From: DUAL01 sp964452095
GTDB taxonomy: Bacteria > Bacteroidota > Bacteroidia > Flavobacteriales > BACL11
Length of the DNA: 64,000 nucleotides
Assembly (NCBI GenBank): GCA_964452095.1
Contig: CAYVKX010000001.1
Location: forward strand, 11,476-75,475
Direction of reading: 5' to 3'
Below are positions 16,593-24,868 of the stretch, in pieces; position 1 is the first letter of the stretch, and each line of letters starts with the position of its first letter. A program made the translations under genes and the position numbers. The notes below the pieces were generated by a model. That model worked only from the letters and a program-made list of their open reading frames with translations, searched no databases and was not told the origin of the DNA.

Positions 16593-16811
16593 ATGGTAAG
16601 AACCCAGGAATATATAATAACTTTTGGAGAGAATTTAAGAAAGATAAGAAAAGAGAGAAACCTCTCTCAAGAACATCTTGCCTATGATGCAGATATCCCT
16701 ATAAATCAAATAGGAAGAATAGAAAGAGGAGAAATAAACACTACCATTTCTACATTATTTGCTATTGCAAATGCTTTAAATATCCCAGTAAAAGAGTTGT
16801 TTAATTTCTAA
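16593..16811 (+). CDS. Small XRE-family helix-turn-helix regulator
   Basis: I use the ATG at 16593, giving 72 residues; a longer frame from 16548 would start inside the palindrome and add a hydrophobic stretch unlike this family. Almost the whole protein is one HTH_3 domain: FGENLRKIRKERNLSQEHLA (helices 1-2), DIPINQIGRIERGEINTT (recognition helix with the typical IERG turn), TLFAIANALNIPVKELF. There is no sensor domain. Such stand-alone XRE proteins act as repressors, often autoregulated, or as controllers of restriction-modification systems, but no such system is adjacent. With bcp divergent and a palindrome between, local autoregulation and bcp control are the simplest guess. Confidence 0.85.
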   Translation: MVRTQEYIITFGENLRKIRKERNLSQEHLAYDADIPINQIGRIERGEINTTISTLFAIANALNIPVKELFNF

Positions 16812-16817
16812 CTATCA

Positions 16818-16883
16818 GTCATCCTGAAATTTATTCAGGATCTAAAATAAACAAAATAAATTCCGTATCAAGTACGGAATGAC
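16818..16883. repeat. REP-like element with two perfect hairpins and GTCAT/ATGAC ends
   Basis: Terminal GTCAT (16818-16822) and ATGAC (16879-16883) are inverted. Inside are ATCCTGAA/TTCAGGAT (16821-16828, 16834-16841) and ATTCCGTA/TACGGAAT (16860-16867, 16873-16880), both perfect 8-base stems with 5-base loops. This composition is typical of small interspersed palindromic repeats in Bacteroidota intergenic DNA. It could also help end transcription. Confidence 0.6.
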
Positions 16884-16938
16884 AGCTCCATTTTTATGTG
16901 TCGTATATTATTTATACCCCTCTGATTTTTCAAATCTG

Positions 16939-16960
16939 TCTCCCCTAAAATTAGGGGAGA
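16939..16960. repeat. Perfect GC-rich palindrome (10-base arms)
   Basis: TCTCCCCTAA and TTAGGGGAGA flank a two-base centre. No T run follows directly on either strand. It belongs to the same 230-base non-coding stretch as the REP-like element; the rest of that stretch shows nothing I can name. Confidence 0.5.
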
Positions 16961-17041
16961 AGTTTTTGGAATAAGATTGCTTCACTATATTCGCAAAGAC
17001 AAAATGCTATGCCCTAATTACTAATATCTCAGTACTAAAAT

Positions 17042-17377
17042 CTATCTCTTCAACCCTTTATCCCAATAATTTGGTTCTACATTTTTAGTTTTCTGATTCC
17101 AATAATCAGCAGTAATTTTCTTCCCGTCAGGAGTTTTTAGTTTTCTTTCGTAAACCCAAATAACCGGATTAAAAACTAAATCAGTTACACCTAAAAGATA
17201 AGTTTGAGGTTCTTCTTCAGACTTTCTTTTTTCTTCAAGCAATCTAACTTCAAATCCATTAGAAGTAAGTAAATGAGTTAAAAAATTAACCCTTTCTTGC
17301 TCTATCTTTTTTTCTACAACAGTGCATCTTTCACCATCAATTTCTTTAATTGTATGCTTCCCTTTTAGTAAACTCAT
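17042..17377 (-). CDS. Uncharacterised 111-residue protein at the 3' end of the kor-nuo array
   Basis: I do not recognise a named family. The protein is soluble and charged, begins MSLLKGKHTIKEIDGERCTVVEKKI, contains a helical EQERVNFLTHLLTSNGFEVRLLEE stretch and ends with LVFNPVIWVYERKLKTPDGKKI and an aromatic tail (DYWNQKTKNVEPNYWDKGLKR). Its ATG overlaps the nuoN stop by four bases (17374-17377), so it is almost certainly translated together with complex I. Codon use and composition look like its neighbours. It could be an assembly or accessory factor of the complex, but only the position supports this. Confidence 0.8.
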   Translation of the reverse strand: MSLLKGKHTIKEIDGERCTVVEKKIEQERVNFLTHLLTSNGFEVRLLEEKRKSEEEPQTYLLGVTDLVFNPVIWVYERKLKTPDGKKITADYWNQKTKNVEPNYWDKGLKR

Positions 17378-18789
17378 AGTCCTAGTGAAATGGAATTAAT
17401 ATACTCGAAAATAGTACTGTAAAACCCAATAATGAACATAGCTGCAAGGCAGATAATAAAAGATATTTTAGTGTACCAATTATTTTCAATTCGTGTTATT
17501 GGATTTTCATTTTTGTTAATGAACATTGCCTTTACTACCATTAAATAATAGTATAAAGAAATAGTAACATTAAGTACAGCAATTAAAATTAGCCAGAAAT
17601 ACCCGTTTTGAGCTGCCGAAACAAATAAGAAGAATTTCCCAAAGAAACCAGCTAATGGTGGTATTCCTGCCAATGAGAACAAAGCCATCATCATTAACAA
17701 ACTCATATTTGGATTAGTATGATAGAGCCCATCATAATCTGATATTTCAACTTTAGAAGTAGCATTCTCAATTGCAGATACTACACCAAATGCTGCTAAA
17801 TTTGTAAATATATAGATTAAAACAAAGTAAATTACTGTAGCCATTCCTAATTCATTTGCACCAAGTAGTCCAAGTAAAATAAATCCTGCCTGTGCTACTG
17901 ATGAAAATGCTAAAAACCTTTTGATATTTGTTTGTCTTAAAGCAAATAAATTACCAATTGTCATGGTTAGAATTGCTAAAATGTAAAGCATATCTGACCA
18001 AACATCAGCCAGTGATTTGAAGACAGTAAAAAGTAGAATGCTAAAAATGAAAACTGCTGCACCTTTTGATATTACTGAAAGGTATGAAGTGACATTTGTT
18101 GGCGACCCCTCATAAACATCAGCAGTCCAAAAATGAAAAGGAACTAATGATATTTTAAAAGATAAACCAGATACAAACATGATAAAAGCTAATACTGTTA
18201 AGGGTGCCGACATATCAGTACCAATTAAATCAATGTAATAAGTTGAGCCAAATTGTCCGTAAAGAAGAGAAATTCCAAACAACATTACAGCTGATGAAAA
18301 AGCAGCTGACATAATTAGTTTTAAAGCAGATTCTGATGATTTTGAATCATAAGTATTGTATGCTACAAGAGCTGCCATTGGGATTGTTGCTAATTCTAAT
18401 CCTAGATAGAACATCAGGAAATCACCTGATGAAATCATAAAATTCATACCAATTAGTGTTGCGAAAATCAGGATAAAATATTCCGAGATTTTAGATTTAT
18501 TTTCATCCTTTAATAGCCAAGTTGATGATTGTAATAAAACAATAAAGACACCAATGTTTAAGATGTTTTTCATCAAAATAATTAAGTCAGAATTTTGATA
18601 CATTCCTCCAAATATTTCACCTGAAACATTTCCAAAAAATCCATAAAGAGTATGCAATCCAAAAATCCCAATTGCAAAAGGAATCATTTTCTTTTTATCA
18701 TCAATTGCAATTTCAGAAATTAGTAAAATTAATGTTGCTATAGTTAAAAGCAACTCATGTTTCATTATTATGAAGTTATATATATCCAT
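17374..18789 (-). CDS. nuoN: NADH-quinone oxidoreductase-type subunit N
   Basis: NuoN is one of three antiporter-like proton-channel subunits in the membrane arm of complex I. The 471-residue protein is almost entirely hydrophobic, with about 14 spans. Conserved pieces are FYLGLELATIPMAALVAYN (conserved Glu), SGLSFKISLVPFHFWTADVYEGSPTNV (Lys and His in the channel), RQTNIKRFLAFSSVAQAGFI and FSLAGIPPLAGFFGKFFLF. I use the ATG at 18789, one base after the nuoM stop; a second ATG eight codons in is equally acceptable. It is the last recognisable nuo gene. Confidence 0.96.
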   Translation of the reverse strand: MDIYNFIIMKHELLLTIATLILLISEIAIDDKKKMIPFAIGIFGLHTLYGFFGNVSGEIFGGMYQNSDLIILMKNILNIGVFIVLLQSSTWLLKDENKSKISEYFILIFATLIGMNFMISSGDFLMFYLGLELATIPMAALVAYNTYDSKSSESALKLIMSAAFSSAVMLFGISLLYGQFGSTYYIDLIGTDMSAPLTVLAFIMFVSGLSFKISLVPFHFWTADVYEGSPTNVTSYLSVISKGAAVFIFSILLFTVFKSLADVWSDMLYILAILTMTIGNLFALRQTNIKRFLAFSSVAQAGFILLGLLGANELGMATVIYFVLIYIFTNLAAFGVVSAIENATSKVEISDYDGLYHTNPNMSLLMMMALFSLAGIPPLAGFFGKFFLFVSAAQNGYFWLILIAVLNVTISLYYYLMVVKAMFINKNENPITRIENNWYTKISFIICLAAMFIIGFYSTIFEYINSISLGL

Positions 18790-18790
18790 T

Positions 18791-20293
18791 TTAATTTGCT
18801 GCTATTACTAATTTATCAACTATTGGTTGTAAGCTATCTAAAATTAAATCTGATATCCAGAGTGGAGCAATTCCCATCCCTGCTATCGCAATTAATAAAA
18901 TTATTAAGGGCACTTTTTCATGCCATAATGCATCTGATAATTTTGCATGTTCATCATTAACAATAGGCCCGAAAAGTATTTTTCCTACTACTCTTAAAAT
19001 ATATACAGCTGTAACAACTATTGATGAAACTGCTATTATTGTAGCTACTCTGTGGAATATATCATCATGCTGGAAAGCTCCAACAAAAATTGTCATTTCA
19101 GCAACAAAACCACTTAGTCCAGGTAATCCTAATGATGCCATCCCAGCTATAACATACATAACGGCTAAAAAGGGCATTACTTTCATGAGTCCCCCTAATT
19201 TTTTGATGTCCCGTGTTCCAGTTCTTCCATAAATCATTCCAATTAATGCAAAGAACATTGCGGTCATTAACCCATGAGAAAGCATTTGTAAAATTGCTCC
19301 ATTAAAAGAAGTTTTATTCACCATAAGTACAGCAAAAAGCACTAATCCACAATGACTTACAGATGAGTATGCGTTTATGTATTTTAAATCAGTTTGAACT
19401 ACTGCACCTAGCGCACCATAGATTACAGAAATTCCAGTTAAAATAATAAATATCCAAGCCATTTCATTGGCTGCTTCAGGCATTAAATACATAGCAACTC
19501 TAAGTGCTCCATATCCCCCTAATTTCATTAGTACACCTGCATGTAACATTGATACTGCTGTTGGTGCAGAAGCGTGTCCATCAGGAGACCAAGTGTGGAA
19601 TGGGAATAGAGCCCCTAGAACTCCAAAACCAACAAAAGTAAGTGGGAAGAAAAATCTTTGTGCTTCAATAGGAATAGAATGTTTAGCAATCTCTAAGATA
19701 TTATAGGTTAAAGCAGCTCCCTCTGGTGCAGAATTCATGTAAATTCCAATTAAACCTACTAATAAAAAAGCAGAACCACCCATTAACATCAAGGTTAACT
19801 TCATTGCTGAATACTCTTTTTTTCCTGTTCCCCAAATTCCAATTAAAAGGTACATTGGAAGTACAGCTACTTCATAGAAAAGAAACATTGTAAATAAATC
19901 TAAAGAAATAAAGAAACCAAAAACACCAGTTGATAACACAATCAAAGAGATGAAGAATTCTTTGGATAAGTAAGCTACTTTCCATGATGCAAAAACTCCT
20001 GTAAATATGATGATTCCAGTTAAAAGAATCATAACTACTGAAATACCATCAACACCAACATTATATTGAATATTTATACTCTCAAACCATTGATAAGATT
20101 TTTGAAATACCATCTCAGCAGTGTTACCATTTGCTCTTTCTTCCATATACATAAATACCAATCTTATTGATTGAATAAGCTCGATAAACATACCGATAGC
20201 AGAAATCATTCTAACCTTAGCTAAGTCTTTTACAAACAATAAAGCAATTACTGTAAGTATAGGTATTATTACAAGTGAATTTAAAATATCCAT
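18791..20293 (-). CDS. nuoM: NADH-quinone oxidoreductase-type subunit M
   Basis: NuoM is the middle antiporter-like subunit of the complex I membrane arm. The 500-residue protein has about 14 spans. Signatures include FYEVAVLPMYLLIGIWG (conserved Glu), PFHTWSPDGHASAPTAVSM, GVLMKLGGYGALRVAM (Lys), VQTDLKYINAYSSVSHCG and ASLGLPGLSGFVAEMTIF. It starts one base after nuoL and ends one base before nuoN, so the three genes are tightly packed. Length and order are canonical. Confidence 0.97.
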   Translation of the reverse strand: MDILNSLVIIPILTVIALLFVKDLAKVRMISAIGMFIELIQSIRLVFMYMEERANGNTAEMVFQKSYQWFESINIQYNVGVDGISVVMILLTGIIIFTGVFASWKVAYLSKEFFISLIVLSTGVFGFFISLDLFTMFLFYEVAVLPMYLLIGIWGTGKKEYSAMKLTLMLMGGSAFLLVGLIGIYMNSAPEGAALTYNILEIAKHSIPIEAQRFFFPLTFVGFGVLGALFPFHTWSPDGHASAPTAVSMLHAGVLMKLGGYGALRVAMYLMPEAANEMAWIFIILTGISVIYGALGAVVQTDLKYINAYSSVSHCGLVLFAVLMVNKTSFNGAILQMLSHGLMTAMFFALIGMIYGRTGTRDIKKLGGLMKVMPFLAVMYVIAGMASLGLPGLSGFVAEMTIFVGAFQHDDIFHRVATIIAVSSIVVTAVYILRVVGKILFGPIVNDEHAKLSDALWHEKVPLIILLIAIAGMGIAPLWISDLILDSLQPIVDKLVIAAN

Positions 20294-20294
20294 A

Positions 20295-22205
20295 TTAAAA
20301 AGTTAGGTATATAAAGATGAATACTAAAGCAATAATTGAAACAAGAACTGCTGTTACATAATCTTGTAATTGCCCTGACTGAATTCCTTTTACTTTGCTT
20401 GCACAATAATTAGTTACAGTAGCAATTCCATCCATAGATGCATCAATTACATTTTTGTCAAACCAAGCAATTGGAGTTGAAATTCTTTTGAAGATAACCT
20501 TCTTAGTAACAAAAATGTAAATTTCATCAAAATAAAATTTATTCAAAGAGTGGGTGTAAAAATTACCAAATGCTTTCTCCATTTTTGATGGCCATTCATT
20601 CTCTTTTTTGTAGAAAATATAAGCAATAACTATTCCAACAACTCCCACAGCAATTGAAGGAATCGCAATATTCCAATGCATGTGAATGTCAAATGCCATT
20701 CCATCAGAAGTAACTAATTCATTAAATGGAATAAACCCTACAGTTGCAGCTGCAATTGCTAATAAAATTAAAGGTAAAGTCATGCTAAACGGACTTTCAT
20801 GCGCATGGTCATGTGTTTTGTTGTTCCCCCAGAATATTCCAAAATATAAACGGAACATATAAAATGCAGTAAGTCCCGCTACTATCCATTCAATCCAAAA
20901 GTAAATTTGATTATGAGCCATAGCAGCAACTAAAATTTCATCCTTACTGAAAAAACCTGCAAAGGGAGGGATTCCAGCAATTGCTAAACAAGCCACTAAG
21001 AATGTAATATGTGTAATTGGCATGTATTTTCTTAAATTACCCATATCCATTAGGTTATTAGAATGCACGGCATGAATAATTGATCCTGCTCCTAAGAAAA
21101 GAAGCGCTTTAAACATAGCATGAGTAAATAAATGGAACATTGATGACATAAAACCTAATCCTTCTTCACCACCCATACCCGATACACCTAACGCTAACAT
21201 CATGTAACCAATTTGTGACATGGTAGAGAATGCCAATACCCTTTTAATATCTACCTGCACACATGCTATTATTGCTGCAAAAATTGATGAAAGTCCTCCG
21301 ACTATTGCTACAACTTCTAATGCTGTTGGGTCTACTGCTGCAAAAAATGGAAATAATCTAGCAACTAAGTAAACGCCTGCTACAACCATAGTTGCTGCAT
21401 GAATTAATGCTGATACTGGAGTTGGACCTTCCATTGCATCAGGCAACCAAATGTGTAAAGGGAACATAGCTGATTTTCCAGCTCCACCAATAAATACAAG
21501 TAATAATGCCCAAGTTAAAACTGAAAGCCCCATAAATCCAAGGGGTGCGGCTTGTACAAAAATAGATGCATTCTCATTAAGTGTTAAGAAATCAAAAGTT
21601 CCTGTGTAAAATGACAAAATTAAGATTCCAACTAAAAAACCTAAATCAGCAAAACGAGTAACAATAAATGCTTTTTTTGATGCAGCAACTGCTGATGGTT
21701 TTTCATAGTAATAACCAATCAAAAGGTAAGATGAGACACCAACTAATTCCCAAAACATATACATCTGAAAGATATTAGTAGCAACAACTAACCCTAGCAT
21801 TGAGAAAGAAAATAATGAAAGATAAGCATAGAATTTAGTAAATCCTTGATCCCCCTTCATATAACCTAAACTATAAATGTGAACCATTAATGAAATAGAA
21901 GTAATAACTACCAACATCATTACTGAGATTGGGTCAATCAAAACACCTAAATCAATGTGTAATTTATCAGTAAAATTAATCCAAGCTGTATTAAAAGCGA
22001 TAATTTTTTCATAAACGCCATCAATTTTCCCAACTTTAAAGAAGTAATTGTATGCAGTATAGTAAGAAAGAAATGCAGATGTTGCTAAACCGAATGTTCC
22101 TATATATCCTGTTATTTCATCTTTTAATTTATGCCCAAGCAAACCGTTAAACAGAAATACGAATAATGGAATTAACGCAATATATATAGTGTAAGAAAAA
22201 TCCAT
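20295..22205 (-). CDS. nuoL: NADH-quinone oxidoreductase-type subunit L
   Basis: NuoL is the distal antiporter-like subunit, with a long lateral helix along the membrane arm. At 636 residues with about 16 spans it has the expected size, including the C-terminal extension (FGNFYTHSLNKFYFDEIYIF ... amphipathic segment ... final span). Conserved features are MFWELVGVSSYLLIGYYYE (Glu), GAGKSAMFPLHIWLPDAMEGPTPVSALIHAATMV (Lys, His, Glu), VQVDIKRVLAFSTMSQIGYM and IAGIPPFAGFFSKDEILVA. It follows nuoK by one base. Confidence 0.97.
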   Translation of the reverse strand: MDFSYTIYIALIPLFVFLFNGLLGHKLKDEITGYIGTFGLATSAFLSYYTAYNYFFKVGKIDGVYEKIIAFNTAWINFTDKLHIDLGVLIDPISVMMLVVITSISLMVHIYSLGYMKGDQGFTKFYAYLSLFSFSMLGLVVATNIFQMYMFWELVGVSSYLLIGYYYEKPSAVAASKKAFIVTRFADLGFLVGILILSFYTGTFDFLTLNENASIFVQAAPLGFMGLSVLTWALLLVFIGGAGKSAMFPLHIWLPDAMEGPTPVSALIHAATMVVAGVYLVARLFPFFAAVDPTALEVVAIVGGLSSIFAAIIACVQVDIKRVLAFSTMSQIGYMMLALGVSGMGGEEGLGFMSSMFHLFTHAMFKALLFLGAGSIIHAVHSNNLMDMGNLRKYMPITHITFLVACLAIAGIPPFAGFFSKDEILVAAMAHNQIYFWIEWIVAGLTAFYMFRLYFGIFWGNNKTHDHAHESPFSMTLPLILLAIAAATVGFIPFNELVTSDGMAFDIHMHWNIAIPSIAVGVVGIVIAYIFYKKENEWPSKMEKAFGNFYTHSLNKFYFDEIYIFVTKKVIFKRISTPIAWFDKNVIDASMDGIATVTNYCASKVKGIQSGQLQDYVTAVLVSIIALVFIFIYLTF

Positions 22206-22206
22206 G

Positions 22207-22524
22207 TTAATATTTCATTTTGTCAATATCCTCAACATCAATACTATTCATGTTACGGTAAAGGTTTATAATAATTGAAATAGCAACTGCTGCTTCTGCT
22301 GCCGCTATTGCTATAATGAACAAGCTATAAAAATGTCCTTGCATATTTTCAGGATGCAAATATTTGTTAAATGCAACAAAATTAATGTTTACAGCATTTA
22401 GCATTAACTCAATAGCCATTAACATTGTTATTAAATTTTTACGACTAATAAAACCATAAGCACCAATAAAGAACATAAGTGTGCTTACAGTAATAATGTG
22501 ATATATGCTTATTCCCTCAATCAT
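22207..22524 (-). CDS. nuoK: NADH-quinone oxidoreductase-type subunit K
   Basis: NuoK is a three-span subunit that carries membrane-embedded glutamates of the proton path. I choose the ATG at 22524-22522 (MIEGISIYHIITVST), one base after the nuoJ stop, giving 105 residues; a frame starting 18 bases earlier would overlap nuoJ. FIGAYGFISRKNLITMLMAIELMLNAVN contains the first Glu, and AIAAAEAAVAISIII the second. Length and motifs are canonical. Confidence 0.96.
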   Translation of the reverse strand: MIEGISIYHIITVSTLMFFIGAYGFISRKNLITMLMAIELMLNAVNINFVAFNKYLHPENMQGHFYSLFIIAIAAAEAAVAISIIINLYRNMNSIDVEDIDKMKY

Positions 22525-22525
22525 T

Positions 22526-23023
22526 TTATTTCTTTTTTGCAATTACAATTGCTCCAATCATAGCAGCTAATAATAAAATACTTATTACTTCAAATGGTAA
22601 AATGTAACCACCTTCACCATAACTTAACATTGTCCTTCCTATTGATTTTACACCTGAATCCATAGCCACACCATCAGATGCAATAAATATATTTTCCTTG
22701 ACAGTAAGTAAAACTAATACCGCCCCAATCAAAGTTATCCCTCCAGAAATTAACATTTTAGCTGGTCTTATTTTAGCTAGGTCTAAATTTATTTGATGAG
22801 TAAGTAAAATGGAGAAAATTATTAAAACAACAATTCCTCCTGCATAGACTGTAAGTTGTACTGCAGCTAAGAAATTATATTCCACCATAAAGTAAAATGC
22901 AGCTGTTGCAACCAATGTAAAAAGTAGATATACTGCAGCTCTCAAAATTTTGTTTGTAGTTACAGTAAGTACTGAAAATACTAAGATAATTGCTGATATT
23001 ATATAAAATATAGTTGTCTCCAT
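22526..23023 (-). CDS. nuoJ: NADH-quinone oxidoreductase-type subunit J
   Basis: NuoJ is a five-span membrane subunit next to the quinone chamber; its third helix changes shape during turnover. The 165-residue protein begins METTIFYIISAIILVFSVLTV and has the conserved TAAFYFMVEYNFLAAVQLTVYAGGIVVLIIF. The start codon at 23023 lies two bases from the 19-base inverted repeat that bounds an unusual 268-base spacer to nuoI. That spacer breaks the otherwise tight packing of the array, and nuoJ-N could therefore depend on read-through or on a promoter inside it. Confidence 0.95.
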   Translation of the reverse strand: METTIFYIISAIILVFSVLTVTTNKILRAAVYLLFTLVATAAFYFMVEYNFLAAVQLTVYAGGIVVLIIFSILLTHQINLDLAKIRPAKMLISGGITLIGAVLVLLTVKENIFIASDGVAMDSGVKSIGRTMLSYGEGGYILPFEVISILLLAAMIGAIVIAKKK

Positions 23024-23025
23024 TG

Positions 23026-23293
23026 AAGATGAATTCTATAAATAGATTGCTTTCAAAAAACAAAAATAACAAATAAGATGTGAGGCGTATTTTCTCTGAG
23101 AATAGCTGTAGCTATTTAAAGAGAAATACAACAAAACAGATTGTTTCGATATTTTTGTTCCTTTTAGGTTTCCATTATTTACTTTATACTTCATTATATT
23201 TTTTTATTTTATCCAGATAAAATTTCTAAAATCTTCTTTGCCTAAAGAAAATAATGAAAATTTTGATGTGAATATATTTATAGAATTCATCTT
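23026..23293. repeat. 268-base non-coding insert between nuoI and nuoJ bounded by 19-base perfect inverted repeats
   Basis: AAGATGAATTCTATAAATA at 23026-23044 recurs inverted at 23275-23293. The inside is AT-rich and non-coding, with an imperfect long hairpin at 23087-23129 (inner AATAGCT-GT-AGCTATT, outer GTATTTTCTCT with AGAGAAATAC). A TATTTTTG box (minus strand, 23068-23061) faces nuoJ. The structure resembles a small non-autonomous mobile element (MITE-like), but no target duplication is evident and no transposase is nearby. Confidence 0.6.
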
Positions 23294-23777
23294 AATCTTC
23301 TATTCCAGCTCTAAGTTTAGATCCTGGTTTATTTAATACTTTCGTTAATTCTGATCTGTCAAAAACAGCATGTTCGTACCCTTTTCCCATTTCAATTGCA
23401 TCAGTTGGGCAAGCTTCAATACAAAGATTACACATAGTACACATTGAAAGATGATAAACATGTTTTAATATTGTTTTTTTCTTTTTCCCTGTTTCTTCAT
23501 TTAATATCCTATCCTGAATAATCTCGATAGAACCATTCGGGCAAGCAATTTCACAAGCTTGACAACCTGTACATGCATGCTCATTATTTTCATCATGAGG
23601 CATTATTATTTCACCTCTAAATCGGTCAACCATCTTTAAAGTATCACGATTTTCAGGGTATTGTTGTGTAATAATTTCCTTAGGATGAGAAATATAATAA
23701 CCAGTTACTTTCATCCCGTTTATTAGAGTTTTCACCCCACTTACTACTTCTTTTATGTAATTAATAATCGATTTCAT
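23292..23777 (-). CDS. nuoI: NADH-quinone oxidoreductase-type subunit I (two [4Fe-4S] clusters)
   Basis: NuoI carries clusters N6a and N6b that relay electrons to N2 and quinone. I choose the ATG at 23777-23775 (MKSIINYIKEVVSGVK), two bases after the nuoH stop, giving 161 residues. The two ferredoxin-like motifs are CTGCQACEIACP and CTMCNLCIEACP, each with four Cys. In an enzyme without the NADH module this subunit would lie at the exposed electron-input end, where a ferredoxin could dock. Its stop lies within the right arm of the inverted repeat that bounds the spacer before nuoJ. Confidence 0.96.
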   Translation of the reverse strand: MKSIINYIKEVVSGVKTLINGMKVTGYYISHPKEIITQQYPENRDTLKMVDRFRGEIIMPHDENNEHACTGCQACEIACPNGSIEIIQDRILNEETGKKKKTILKHVYHLSMCTMCNLCIEACPTDAIEMGKGYEHAVFDRSELTKVLNKPGSKLRAGIED

Positions 23778-23779
23778 AA

Positions 23780-24868
23780 TTAAAAGTGCCATCCCATTAG
23801 GACAATAAATGCCATTACTAAAATATTTATCAAATTAATTGGGAGTAAGTATTTCCATTCAAGTGTTAAAAGTTGGTCAATTCTTAATCTAGGGAAAGTC
23901 CATTTGAACCACATCATCATAAAGATGATAAATGCTGTTTTTCCTAAGAACCAAAATAATGGTGGAATAAAGTCCATTACCGCATTAAAGGATTCTAATC
24001 CTCCAAAATGAAGTGGCATCCAACCTCCTAAGAACATAGTTGCTCCTATTCCTGCAATGATGAACATATTTACAAATTCTGCTAAAAAGAAGAATGCAAA
24101 TTTCATTCCTGAATATTCAGTATGGAAACCTGCCGTAAGTTCTGATTCTGCTTCAGCTAAATCAAAAGGACCTCTGTTTGTTTCTGCAGTTCCAGCAATT
24201 AAGTAAATTATAAATGCAATAAATGCAGGAATATGTCCCCTAAAAATCCACCATCCTTCTCTCTGACTTTCAATAATTTCTGAAAATTGAAGTGAACCAG
24301 TTAGTACTACAATTGTTAAAAGTGAAAGACCAACTGAAAGCTCGTAACTCACAATTTGAGCCCCACTTCTCATAGCTCCAATTAATGAGAATTTATTGTT
24401 AGACGCCCAGCCTGCAAGTAAAATTCCAGCTACTCCAATTGAAGAAACGGCTGTTACATAAAATACGCCAATATCTAAATCAAGCGCTTGTAATCCAAGT
24501 GCAAATGGAATGGCTGCAATTGCCATAAAAGAAGCTACAATAATAATAAATGGAGCCAGATTAAATAAGAATTTATCTGCAGATTTTGTCATTAAAGGTT
24601 CTTTTAAAAGTAACTTTATTGCATCAGCAACTGTTTGTGCAGTACCCCAAAATCCAACTCTCATTGGGCCTAATCTTTGTTGGAAAAATGCACATACTTT
24701 TCTTTCGGCATATACTAATGCAAGACCTAAGATTGCGAAAAGTGTAAGAAAGATAACTCCTACAATTACCATTTCAGTAATCATAACAGCTGTTTCACTC
24801 ATCATTGAATTTAATGATTCGTGAATGGATGCGGTTAATACAGAAAAGTCGTAAATATCAAATTTCAT
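23780..24868 (-). CDS. nuoH: NADH-quinone oxidoreductase-type subunit H
   Basis: NuoH forms the quinone chamber at the join of the two arms and the first proton path (E-channel). The 362-residue protein has eight or nine spans. Signatures: YAERKVCAFFQQRLGPMRVG, ISYELSVGLSLL-like IVSYELSVGLSL, FIIYLIAGTAETNRGPFDLAEAESELTAGF and HTEYSGMKFAFFFLAEF. It overlaps the nuoD stop by one base and precedes nuoI by two. Normally nuoG would lie between nuoD/F and nuoH; here nuoH follows nuoD directly. Confidence 0.97.
   Translation of the reverse strand: MKFDIYDFSVLTASIHESLNSMMSETAVMITEMVIVGVIFLTLFAILGLALVYAERKVCAFFQQRLGPMRVGFWGTAQTVADAIKLLLKEPLMTKSADKFLFNLAPFIIIVASFMAIAAIPFALGLQALDLDIGVFYVTAVSSIGVAGILLAGWASNNKFSLIGAMRSGAQIVSYELSVGLSLLTIVVLTGSLQFSEIIESQREGWWIFRGHIPAFIAFIIYLIAGTAETNRGPFDLAEAESELTAGFHTEYSGMKFAFFFLAEFVNMFIIAGIGATMFLGGWMPLHFGGLESFNAVMDFIPPLFWFLGKTAFIIFMMMWFKWTFPRLRIDQLLTLEWKYLLPINLINILVMAFIVLMGWHF

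Noticed and set aside
22875..23072. Minus-strand ORF of 65 codons overlapping the nuoJ start and the spacer
   Set aside because: It is a frame-shifted shadow of nuoJ running out into AT-rich spacer, with no protein-like pattern.
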